DNA of 64,000 nucleotides from Flaveria trinervia (lineage: Eukaryota > Streptophyta > Magnoliopsida > Asterales > Asteraceae): assembly GCA_025506515.1 (NCBI GenBank), contig JACCIX010000989.1:1-64000 (forward strand). Direction: 5' to 3'. Below, piece after piece: positions 45,477-56,246 of this stretch (the first letter of the stretch is position 1; every line of letters starts with the position of its first letter). The position numbers were made by a program, and so were the translations under genes. The notes under the pieces are model-generated. The model did no database searches, was not told where the DNA came from, and saw nothing but the letters and a program-made list of their open reading frames with translations.

Positions 45477-48400
45477 ATGGCGTCCATGCAAATTAAACCG
45501 CGACACAACTGTGTTGCCTACCTCACTAAATCGCCTATCTGGACTAAGTTCGATACTGCTATCGATCTTATGGTTCAGTCCCAATACAATACGGCATTTC
45601 TTCTGAATCCCATACTACATGCCGAATCCCTCAACAATTTTGGATGAACGTTACTATTACCACTGGGGAGAACAACACACCATCTCTCCAGTCGGTCGTC
45701 AACAACAAAGAAGTAGTCATCACTCCTGCAATAATCCGCCAAATTCTTCATCTGAATGATGCTAGTTCTCCTGCTGGATATCCGAAGGGCACCACAGATC
45801 TATCCTTTGCCCAACATGGATATCAAGGCGATCTCAGTGCCTCCACTATCATGAAGAAACACTTTAATGACGCTGAGCGCCTAATCTTTCACATGGTGAA
45901 TGTATGTTTGGCCCCTAAGACGTCGTCTTGGGATCAAATGTCGACAAAATGGCAGCAGGTAATGTATTCTATTCTTGAGCAACAACCACTAAACTTTTCA
46001 GAAATAATATTTTCGGAGCTCAAGGACATGGCTCAAAACTAACTGCCAACCGTTGGATACTATATCCACGGTTCATAATGGCCATCATTACAAACCAGCT
46101 TAATGCTGAGGGACTTGTTGGCTTGGGAGTCCCTGCTACGGCTGTTCTGCCGGAAGTATACTCCCGGCACAACTCTGACCAGACACTCAAAATGGCTGCC
46201 AAGCTGCGAAAACCCACGCAGCTGGAACCACAGCCACCACCTCCAAATCAAAAGTCCCCACCAAACCCACCAAAAAGAAACCCAAACGGCTACTCAGGGA
46301 ATTGAGTCCCCTGAGGATGCCCCTGCAACACAAACGCAGGATATATCCACTAGTCCAAACCCCCTAGTGGATACAATGACTCTTCCAGCCACCGCTCAGG
46401 CTTTCCTCTCAACAGGAGCCTGCAGCAACCACACAAGGGGTACCTACATATCTGGGATCTTCCTCACTTGAGGGGATTGCCATTGAAGAGCACCAACCTC
46501 CCCAGGTGCACACTGCTTCTATCCCTCACCCCAAACACCGCCCCTCACAGCCCAACTTTAATAGTTGCACAAGTGCTGACTCAACTGCACTCCTCACCCC
46601 CTCCCCAGAAACCACTTACTACTGGGAATACCTCTACAATTGAGGGGAGGAACACAGTGCACTTGAGAACCCACAGCACAGGGGTTTACCACTTCTATCT
46701 CCTGGTGTAGACAAGGAGCTTAGAATATCTAGTGAGGCTGCCACCTCCTCTGACTCAGCACATGATCAGAATGAGGCTGGTAACATTGCTAAGACCTCAC
46801 TAGAGGCAACAGCTGATGATGGACACTGTCCTGAGGCTGGAAGTCCCCAGTACCAAGCACAAGGGGCACATGCATCAACTGGTCTACACCCAGTGCATGT
46901 AAATCCTGCTCTAAGCAGGAGGTCAGATGATTCAGTTCGGCTGATGATGACCTGGGCTTTTTCTATGATGTTCTTGCCCAGAACACAATCCTTGAAGAGA
47001 AAGTCAGTAGGCTGCAAAACCTACTTGATCAACTCTCACAAGGAGAAAGACCATCTGCCTCTACCCACCCACAGATGGCACCTTCACTTGAAGGTTCCCC
47101 AAACACTGAGCCACTCCAAACTCAACCACCTGCCTCTGCTTCAGGCCCTACTTCTCAGGAACAGAACCCTCCTGAGCAAATAGGTGTTGTACTTCAAAAT
47201 TCCCTCCTCTCATCACACCCATAATCACTGATATTGTGACTAAAGCCATTGATGAGAGGCTTTCCTCAACTTTACAACCCTTGATTGATGCTGCTGTACA
47301 AAAGACTCTTTTTGCGGTACAAACCCCTCCTCCAATGCATCCAAAAAGGGGGAGAGTACTGCAGTGAAAGAAAAGAAGAGGAAAAGATCAGAGGAAAAAG
47401 GAAGAAAGCAAGCCCAAGAGGAGGAGAAAGAAAAGCAACCTCTGCTCACTTACAAGCGAAAGAAAAGTGCTGATGATCATACTGCTGAAGACAATCATTG
47501 GAGGAGCTGGTAAAAGAGCTGACACTACACACAGCCGCTCCATGGATAAAATAATTGAACAACTCTTCAGGCAGGGGTTTGACACAGCCACACTGGATAG
47601 TGAGATCAGAAGGTTGGAAGTGCAAGAGATACAACCCGATGGGCAGGGTATGATGCTCTGGAAAAGAGAGGTTGGAAATAATGATCCGCTTTATTGCAAA
47701 ATACTTAGGAAGATCATTAATGGAGATCCGCGCGTGGACCAGGGACAGCATTTTGGCTATAGCCACCAGAATCTGTCTGTCTGAGCAATTCAACAAGGGA
47801 TTATTGTGGAAGCCCTTGATGAGGCTGGGGCTGGTAAAAGGTTAGAGATGGCTAAACTCACAAAGGCGAAACTAACTACAAAGATGCTAGATCAACCTTC
47901 CCTTCCACCCACTCAAACAGATCCTACCCCTCAAATCTCCCAACCAATCTCTAAGCCAAAATCCAAACATCCTCATCTTCAAAACCAATTCCTTCACCAA
48001 CCCAACCATCATCCAGTGATGCACCCAGAAGGAGGAGAAGGGTGCTGAGGATGGAAGAAGAAGACGAAGAGAGATGAAGATGATAGTTGCCACTCTCTGC
48101 TGTTCTAAAGCTGCCAAAACCCCGAAGTCAACCCATGATCACACCTGACTCTCAAAGGGAAATGGTCAGAGTCAAGATAGAAGAAAAACAGCAGAAACAG
48201 CATGATGAGCAACTTTGAAGATGGTTGACAAGGAATTTCCTCAGTCATCATCTATTCAAGCCATGAAAGGGCATGCTCAAAGGCTGTACACTCTCAGCAC
48301 ACTTTCAGTATCAGAAGGAGAGAGTGAGAGTATGGCCGGACCCCAGGGTGAGTTCTAGAATCCATAAAAGAACTATTCCTCACAGATACAATGGCCAGGT

Positions 48401-48969
48401 ATGAAAAACATAGATTCTACCATCATGTTGCCGTTGTAGTCTCACCTTGGAAATCATTGATGAATTCAAGAAACCTCACCAAGCAAAGAAGACCCCTCAA
48501 GCTTTACTAGAAAACAAGATGATTAGAAGGGGTTGTTATATAAAAGCTTGAAGACATCCAGAAGAATGAGCTCCAGTTACTCCTTGAAGGCAACCATCCT
48601 GATGAATTTGTATATAGGGAGGTAACTACGGTGGAGCTGAAAAATGGCAGGACCATGAAGTACTTATGAGAGTACTATGGTCCAGAGTTCTTCTTCGAAG
48701 GAGGAGTAGAAGAACTCTCTCAGGAGGAACAAGTTGTTCTCCTTGAGGCCTATGTTCGAGAGTCATACAGACTTATTATGGGGAAGTAAATCTCATGAAT
48801 GGGATAACAACTCTATGTCCTGTTCCCCAAAACAGAGTTCCCATTCATACTCTGCCAAACAAATATTTGAGATTTCTTCCCAGGCCGGAGCTTACATGGG
48901 TCATCTTCTCTACTGATCAAGAAGGATAAAGACCAACACTTTGCCAACAATAAGTGGTACAACGAATAA
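45477..48969 (+). pseudogene. A4 env-like region
   Basis: ATG 45477 (MASMQIKPRHN). N-terminal domain to about 46040: FDTAIDLMVQSQYNTAFLL, VVNNKEVVITPAIIRQILHL, DAERLIFHMVNVCLAPKTSS, SILEQQPLNFSEIIFSEL. The V/I-ITP-x-I-I-R pattern recalls the N-terminal domain of plant retrotransposon accessory proteins; I cannot test this. Then Pro/Thr-rich linker (46200-46700), charged segment with KKEKRKRSEE-like runs (47370-47470), KIIEQLFRQGFDTATLD near 47545, Pro-rich stretch near 47900, and a C-terminal part EYYGPEFFFEGG near 48670, ending KWYNE and TAA 48967-48969. Broken near 45644, 46040 and other points. Role unknown. Confidence 0.76.
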
Positions 48970-48992
48970 TTTAGAGGTTTTGGCTGCATTGG

Positions 48993-49005
48993 TTCAGGGG
49001 GAGTT
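48993..49005 (+). other. A4 polypurine tract
   Basis: ttcagggggagtt adjoining the 3' LTR; same as A3. Confidence 0.9.
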
Positions 49006-49911
49006 TGTGGACCAAAAGAACCAATGAGCCAAGATCAGAAAACCTCTAAGTCCCACATGGTATCACAACAACTGCTGAAAGACTCATCAGTAGTTTGACA
49101 AGTGCTGAAGACTCAACAGCTGAAGATCAAGTGCTGAAGACTTCAACAGCTGAAGAACTAAAGTGCTGAAGTACAACAGTGAAGAACACAAGTGCTGAAG
49201 CTGAAAGACCAAAGTACTGAAGTACAACAGCTGAAGAGTTTACAAGTGCTGAAGATCAACAACTCATGTACAAAGTCTGAAGACAAAGACTGAAGACATC
49301 AGCTGATGATATCTACTGAAGTCATCAGCTGATGAAACATCTGAAGGTCAAAGTCTGAAGATCAAGTACTGAAGCCTCGGTAGTTTGTCACAACTGCTGA
49401 AGAGTACTTCTTCAGTAGTTGTGATATCAGTAGTTTTATATTTCTAGTTTCAGTAGTTTTATGTTTCAGTAGTTTTGTAAAACGACTGAAGAGCTTGTTC
49501 TTCAGTCGTTGTAGTTTCAGTAGTTTTACATTTTGTACTTAACACTCTGATATGTACTCAGTAGTTGTGAACATTTCAGTAGTTTGTTAAGAGTTAGTTA
49601 TTTTTGTATTAGATCTGCCAGTTGTCAGTTTCCGTGATAACAGTAGTGATTGTTGCACTCTATATAAGGAGTGACAACCTATTGTAATGCGTGAATGAAT
49701 GGAATGAATAAGTGAATGATTTGAATGATTTGATTAAGAACATTCCTTATCTATAAACATTCCTTGAATCAGAAATATATTCTCTCGCTATAACCGTATG
49801 TGCTCTTAATGCATACAAGCATCGACTTCTTGCTACAATTTGTCTAATTCCTGTTCCTATTCCGCTACTTTAAACTCTAATACATCAAACTTGTGATCGC
49901 TGATCCTGTCA
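49006..49911 (+). repeat. A4 3' LTR
   Basis: 906 bp, TGTGGACC...CCTGTCA. Hairpin arms 49481-49492 / 49499-49510 intact, TATA box 49661-49668. Against the 5' LTR I see both substitutions (gcctc/gactc, ctgatg/ctcatg) and single-base gaps. Confidence 0.92.
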
Positions 49912-50480
49912 CAGATAATGCTTAATAAAAGAGGATAAACTTTGAAATCCGGATGTCGGTTCCACCTCTAAAAAATAGTTTACTTTTGGTCAAAATTTCT
50001 TGGAAGTCAAAAAGCTTCCGAAGGTAAATTATATTCAGAGGTTTTAATGAAAAAGTTTCCAAATGTAAAATGACTTCAGAAGAATTTCCTGAGAGTTTTG
50101 AAAATTTTGCTTTGGGAGAGAAATTAAGACTTGAATGCTTTGGTCACAAAAGAACAAAGCTTCCGAGAGTTAATTTTGCTTCGAAAGAAGAAGGTCCTTG
50201 AAAACATATAAGTGTTTTAGACATCCATTTAAGATTCGGAAGATGCATGAGAAATCCATTCTAAAGGTAAAATTTCTAGATACTTATTTGTTTTGAAGGC
50301 ATGATTTTCTCTGATGTTAAAAACAGAACTTCCGAAGGATCAAAATTTTCATAAATCTAAGGAAAGTCTTCAAAAAGATTTTCATCCAAAGAAAAAACAA
50401 GAGCTTATGAAGGTGATGAACTAGACAACTTAGGAGACACATGTTTTAAGAAATAATAAGAATTAGTTTTAAGTAAAAAT
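49912..50480 (-). promoter_or_regulatory. B2 pol-to-env spacer (part)
   Basis: AT-rich, non-coding, with repeated CTTCCGAAG-like words (about 50025, 50160, 50330). The same words occur in the family B LTR U3. Its other end, beyond A4, is 37303-37434. Confidence 0.6.
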
Positions 50481-53400
50481 CTACTCAAAGTTGATCATCC
50501 CAATAGTTGATACAAGATATTTAAATCTCTGTTCATCAAAAGCGTTCGTAAATAGATCAATATATTGTTCACCTGTGTGAACTTTTAGTAGTTTAATTAA
50601 TCCATTTTTATAATTATCTCTTATTACATGATACCTGATGTTGATGTGTTTGGTCGTTGAGTGCTACACAGGATTCTTTGTGATTGAGATAACACTATTG
50701 TTGTCTATGTGAATAGGAGTCTCCTTGAAGTTGAATCCATAGTCCAATATCTGATTCTGAATCCAAAACACTTGAGCACAGCAGCTTGCAGCAGCAATGT
50801 ATTCAGCTTCAGCAGTTGATACAGAGACACAAGATTGTTTCTTGCATTGCCATGAGATAACCCTTCCACTAAGAAACTTACGTCCCCCAGATGTAGACTT
50901 TGCAGTCATGTTGCAACCACCATAATCACTATCTGTGTAAGCATACATATTGAAGTTAGGGTTTTTAGGATACCATAGACCAAGTGTTGAAGCACCTTTA
51001 AGGTATCTTAGAATCCTTTTCACAGTGATAAGATGAGACATCTTAAGGTTGGGTTGATATCTTGCACAAATGTAGGTGGCAAACATAATATCACGCTTAC
51101 TAGTAGTAAGGTACATAAGAGATCCAATCATAGTCCTGCATAAGTGTTCATGTACACACTCCTCCTCAAGATCATGTTCAAGGGAGTAGTTTCTGGCTAT
51201 AGGTGTCTTAGCAATCTTACAATCAGTCATGTTGAACCTCTTGAGTATGTCCTGAACATACTTTCACAGACTGATGAAGATGCCATCTTCAACTTGCTTC
51301 ACTTGAATTCCCAGAAAGAAATTGAGTTCCCTCATGGCACTCATTTCAAATCTGTCTTTCATGAGCTTCTCAAAGTCTTTGCAGAGCTTTGGATTAGTTG
51401 AATCAAAGATGATGTCATCCACATATACTTGAACTAGCAATATGTCATTTCCCTATCCTTTGATGAAGAGATTTCTATCTATAGTACCACTCATATATCC
51501 ATGTTTGCAAAGATTCTCAGATAATGTCTCATACCACTTCCTGGGTGCCTGATGCAGCCCAAAAAGAGCTTTGTCAAGCTTGTAGACATAATCAGGATGA
51601 TCAGGATCTACAAAACCAGGTGGCTGTTTGACATACACCTCCTTATCAATCACTCCATAAAGAAAAGCACACTTCATATCAACTTGAAAGACCTTGAAGT
51701 TCTTGGATGCAGCAAATGCCAGGAATATCCTAACAGCTTCCAGTCTTGCTACAGGAGCAAAGACATCAGTGTATTTAATCCCTTCTTCTTGTGTTTACCC
51801 TTGAACAACTAGTCTAGCTTTGTTCTTGATGATAATGCCTCTATCATCCTTCTTGTTCCTAAACACCCATTTTGTTCCAATGGTAGTCTTCCCATGAGGA
51901 AGAGGACAAAGGTTCCAAACTTTCTGCCTTTTGAATTGAAGCAGCTCCTGTTGCTTAGCTTCAACCCAACTACCATCCTTCAGAGCCTCATCAACTTTCT
52001 TTGGCTCTATCTGGGATAAGAAACAAGAGTGAAGACAAACATTTGCTTCATTGGTTTGTCCTCTTGTTCTTACCCCTGTGACAAAATCTCTAATGATGTT
52101 TATGGTGGGGTGGGACTTGTGGATCCTTAGTTGAGGGATCACAACAAGTTGCTGAGAAAGATCTAAATTAGAAAAATTTAGATCTGGCATAGATGTTTCA
52201 CCAACCACATCAGCACACTTATCAAGAGAGACTTGATCCAAGGAGTGTGACATCATTGATGTTGTCATCTATGGAGTGATTATCAGCATCAAGAAAGTCT
52301 TGATCATTGTCACCACTACCATCATTGTCTTCTGAAATTAAAGCATATTTATCTTGTTGTGGAGCCTCTAAGCTAGAATTTGAAGGCATACCAGATGTAT
52401 CAGCTGAGTTAGTCATTGTAGTGCAGATAGAAACTCATTTTGAGAAGTAGTTCCAACTGATGCTGAAGATTTGTTACTTGAAGGTCTTCTTAACTCAATC
52501 TTGGATCAGGGTCACCTGTGTTTAGATTTTTTGTAGATCCTGAAGCAGTCTGAAAAGATTTGTTAAAACAGTTGGTTACTAAATCAAGATCAAAGAGCCA
52601 ATCAGGACCAGAACGAGTCACACAGGGTGTGTGTTCATTGAAAGTCTCATTGGCTGACTTCTCAGCAATTCTTGTTCTGAGATTGTATACATTGTAAGCC
52701 TTAGCTTGGGAAGAGTATCCAATTAAGTGTCCATCATCTGATTTCTCAGCAAATTTGGCAGTTTGATCCTTGGTATTCAAGATGGTGCAAGGACATCCAA
52801 ATGACCTAAGAAAACCAATAAAATATTTCCTGTTATGCCAAAGTTAATAAGGAGTCTTGCCATGAGTCTTAACCACTAAAACTCTGTTTTTCATATAGCA
52901 GGCAGTGTTTACTGCCTCTGCCTAGAACATGATGGGCAGCTTAGAGTCAGACAGCATGGTTCTTGCAGCTTCAATCAGTGTCCTGTTTCTTCTCTTAGCT
53001 ATACCATTCTACCAAGGAGTCCTTGAAGCACTATATTGTCTTGAAATATCTTTTTCATCACAGAATGCATCAAGGATTTGGTTCTTGAATTCAGTTCCCT
53101 GATAACATTATATGATTTTGACATTGTGATTAGATTGATTCTCAATCTTCATGATGAAAGTTTTCAGAATCTCAGGAGTCTCATCCTTAGTTCCTAGGAA
53201 GAAGACCCAGGTGAATCTTGTAAAGTCATTTGTGATCACTAAACAGTAAAAGGTCCTTCCTAGACTCATTACACTGGTGGGGCCAAAGAGATCCATATGT
53301 AACATGTGTAGGGGTGTAGTGATGGAGTTCCTTTCCTTAGGCTTGTGAGATACCTTATGTTGCTTCCCTTTCAGGCATGCAAAACAGTGGTCATCACTTG

Positions 53401-53800
53401 TAAACTCTTTCTTTGGCATTGCAGTTACCAAATCATTTTTAATCAGTTTATTCATGTTTTTAAAGTATACATGGCACATTCTTTTATGCCATAGGAAAGA
53501 CTCATCACTATTCGCTTTAGGCAGAAAGCATGAAACTTCTCAAGATAGAGATGTTCTTGCAAATCCATCTTGTACATGTTCCCTTTCCTCGGGGCTCTAA
53601 GCAGAATATGCTAATGAGGAATGACCACCCCAGGCTTGAGAACAATGCACTCATGCTCAGTAAAGAGCATTTTATGACTCTTATCACAAAATTGGGATAC
53701 ACTTGGAAGATTGTACCCAAGCACTTTGATAAAGTTTACCTTTTCACTACTGAGCTTACCATTATGACCTTGTTCGTTCCTGAAATGTAACCACCTTCAT
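50481..53800 (-). pseudogene. pol: B2 pol: GAG-pre-integrase/integrase, RT, RNase H
   Basis: Minus strand. It begins within the protease-to-integrase region (53800). Integrase zinc region and core 53479-53108 (CLKGKQHKVSHKPKE, MDLFGPTSVMSLGR). C-terminal part 52780-52230 has FDLDLVTNCFNKS. A 157-codon open RT start (52268-51795) has KVWNLCPLPHGKTTIGTKWV. RT continues with VDMKCAFLYGVIDKEVYVKQ, and Y-V-D-D lies at 51425-51414. RNase H is open for 188 codons (51230-50664) with DSDYGGCNMTAKSTSGG and STAEAEYIAAASCC. The tail LFTNAFDEQRFKYLV ends at TAG 50483-50481. Fewer breaks than in the other copies; lacks gag and the protease active site. Confidence 0.87.
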
Positions 53801-54723
53801 CTATTACTATTGCATTACCTTCTGTTTCTCTTAATGAGCCCAACACAAGTAAGACTTGGGTTTCCAAATGTAGCTAATCGTTTTCTTTGTGCAGGGACAA
53901 CTGAAGATAAACAAAAATGTCTAGATTATTAACAGTGGCTGTTCCACGCACATGACAGGTAATAGGTCACTACTCTAGAACTTTGAATGGATTGATGGAG
54001 GGCCAGTTGCCTTTGGAGTAGATGAAGGTGGTTACATTTTAGGAAGGGTCAAGGTCATAAATGGTAAGCTTAACATTGAAAAGGTAAACTTTCTGAAGGA
54101 GCTTGGGTACAATCTTCCGAGTGTATCCCAATTTTATGATCAGAGTCATAACATGCTCTTAACTAAGCTTGAGTCCTTTGTTCTCAAGCCCAGGGTAATA
54201 TTTCCTCATGAGCATATTCTGCTTAGAGCCCCCAGGAAAGGGAACATGTACAAGATGGATGTACAAGAAAAGAATGTGCCATGTAAACTTTAAAAACATG
54301 AATAAATTGATTAAGAACGATTTGGTAACTAGAATGCCAAAGAAAGAGTTTACAAGTGATGATCATTGTGTTGCATGCGTGAAAAGGAAGCAACATAAGG
54401 TATCTCACAAGCCTAAGGAAAGGAACTCCATCACTACCCTCTTCACTTGTTACATATTGATCTTTTTGGCCCCATCGATGTAATGAGTCTAGGAAGGACC
54501 TCTTATTGTTTGTTGATCACAGATGACTTTACAAGATTCGCTTGGGTCTTTTTCCTTAGGACTAAGGATGAGACTCCTTAGATTCAGAAGAATTTCATCT
54601 TAAAGATTGAGAATCAATCTGATCACAGGGTTAAATCATAAGATGTGATCATGGAACCAAATTCAAGAACCAAATCCTTTAGGCATTTTGTGATGAAAAG
54701 GGTATTACAAGACAATACAGTGA
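53801..54723 (+). pseudogene. Inverted B1-like segment: gag end, protease, integrase
   Basis: Plus-strand copy homologous to B1 31804-32797: gag C-terminus with TAA 53875-53877, acceptor-like tract, protease (DSG decayed), GAG-pre-integrase with an internal deletion of about 70 bases near 54270, integrase core (GPIDVMSLGR-like, TDDFTRFAWVFFLRTKDE). It ends at the same base as B1 does at 32797, followed by the B2 5' LTR. It meets B2 pol head-to-head at 53800/53801. Differs from the B1 copy at many bases. Confidence 0.8.
54719..54723. repeat. Third copy of the B2 target site (agtga)
   Basis: Directly left of the LTR at 54724. In an ordinary insertion the PBS of B2 would be here. Confidence 0.7.
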
Positions 54724-55512
54724 TGTAGGACCGGTGAAGGGGGTTCACTTACAACATAACAACACAAAAAGGAGATTAACTAAACTCAATCAAATAGTAA
54801 ACTGGATTAACGACAATAGAGACACTAAGAACACAAGTAACGTAAGAGGCAAAACACAAGTATATCATTTTCAAGAATGCAGTATATTGCTTTCTCTATG
54901 TTCTATTACAAGTGTTACAAAGCATATCCATAAAGTTACAAGAAAATAAGATACTTATAGTACATCCTACAGCCGACCATTTAATGAAAGCCAGCTGGAC
55001 ACAATTGACTAGAGTGAAAACAAAATCAATTGTAGAGTCAAAAAGACAGATTGCCATTTTGACTTTGTGACTATGACATGCCACAACTCACATCCTTATC
55101 TATTACAAAAAGGATAAATTACATGAAGTAGAAATTTTACACACTCAAGACCTCAATGTTCACTTACCAAAAGCATGGACCTTTTCACCAACTCATGCAA
55201 GTTGGTGACTTTACAGAGATGCAGCAAAAAAGTGTCCAGCTTTATGGAATAGTACATGAGATAAAGCATGTTACTAAAAGTCATCGGAATAAATCTGTCT
55301 TCAAGAGTTAAGGCTTCGGAAGACTTTGTCTTTGAAGCTTCAGAAGGCTTCATCTTTGGCTTCGGAAGATATTAGTCTTGGCTTCGGAAGATTTCACACT
55401 TAGAATATTCTTGTTGCATATGTGAAACTTCCGAAGCATTCTTCTTCAGTACTTGTGCAGCATGCATGTAGAAAGTCTTTGGTTGCTTCAGCCTCTATGC
55501 ATATTCTCTACA
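54724..55512 (-). repeat. B2 5' LTR, or a solo LTR at the same site
   Basis: 789 bp, TGTAGGACC...CTCTACA on plus. Flanked by agtga and agtgc, with integrase sequence on both sides and no PBS. By itself it is indistinguishable from a solo LTR in the B1 integrase. Similar to 32798-33585 with scattered substitutions. Confidence 0.85.
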
Positions 55513-56246
55513 AGTGCTCCCAGGACTCCTTAGTAGAATGGTGTTGCTCAGAGGAGAAACATGACACTAATTGAAGCTGCAAGAACCGTGCTGTCTAACT
55601 CTAAGCTGTCGACCACCTTCTGGGCAGAGGCAGTCAACACTACCTACTATATGTAGAATAGAGTTTTAGTAGTTAAGACTCATGGCAAGAGTCGTTATGA
55701 ACTTCGGCACAACAGGAAACCTTTCACTAGTTTTCTCAAGCCATTTGGTTGGCCTTGCACCATCTCGAATACCAAGGATAAAATTACCAAATTTACTGAG
55801 AAATTAGATAATGGATATCATTATTGGATACTCTTCCCAAGCTAAGGCTTATAGAGTATACAATCTCAAAACTACAATTGTTGAGGAGTCAGCCAATGTG
55901 ACTTTCAATGAACGCACACCCTGTGTGGCTGGTTCTAGTCCTAATTGGCTCTTTGATCTTGATTTAGTCACCAACTGTTTTAACAAATCTTGTGAGATTG
56001 TTTCAGGATCTGCAGAAAATTTAAATACATGTGATCCTCATTCAAGATTTGAGCTGACAAGACCTTCAAGTAACACATCTTTAGTCTCAGTTGGGACTAC
56101 TTCTGCAAATGAGGTTTCTATCAGCACCATAATGACAAACTCAGCTGATACATCTCATATGCCTTCAAATTCCAGCTCAGAGGCTCCACAACCAGATGAA
56201 GATGCTTCAGTTGCAGAAGACAATGATGGTAGTGGTGACAGTGATC
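55513..56246 (+). pseudogene. pol: B1 pol, integrase C-terminal part
   Basis: Resumes at the codons for S-A-P-R-T-P, then two consecutive TAG (55531-55536) where family members have Gln-Gln, then NGV, RRNMTLIEAARTVLS, FWAEAVNTTYY. From 55811 the frame is open for over 140 codons (IIGYSSQAKAYRVYNLKTT, FDLDLVTNCFNKS). It breaks off near 56246 inside an acidic EDNDGSGDSD stretch, joined to env-like sequence; RT, RNase H and spacer are missing. Confidence 0.82.

Larger units (their letters stand above)
37435..49911 (+). mobile_element. A4: complete-length family A element in B2 spacer
   Basis: 12,477 bp with LTRs of 901 and 906 bp, PBS, gag, pol, spacer, env-like region and polypurine tract. Flanks: ...gatttcaat on the left and cagataatgc on the right; I see no 5-bp duplication. 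B2 sequence on both sides makes sense as spacer plus env-like start. LTRs differ by few substitutions and gaps. The best preserved family A copy here. Confidence 0.9.
32798..55512 (-). mobile_element. B2: family B element in B1 integrase, hosting A4
   Basis: Minus strand: LTR 55512-54724, then instead of PBS-gag a plus-oriented B1-like segment (54723-53801), then pol 53800-50481, spacer 50480-49912, A4, env-like region 37302-33605, polypurine tract and LTR 33585-32798. Env-like and pol belong to the same family as B1 and complement what B1 lacks. Confidence 0.8.

Noticed and set aside
49912..50480. Host intergenic DNA to the right of A4
   Set aside because: It carries the CTTCCGAAG words of family B and adjoins the B2 pol stop, so it is the B2 spacer.
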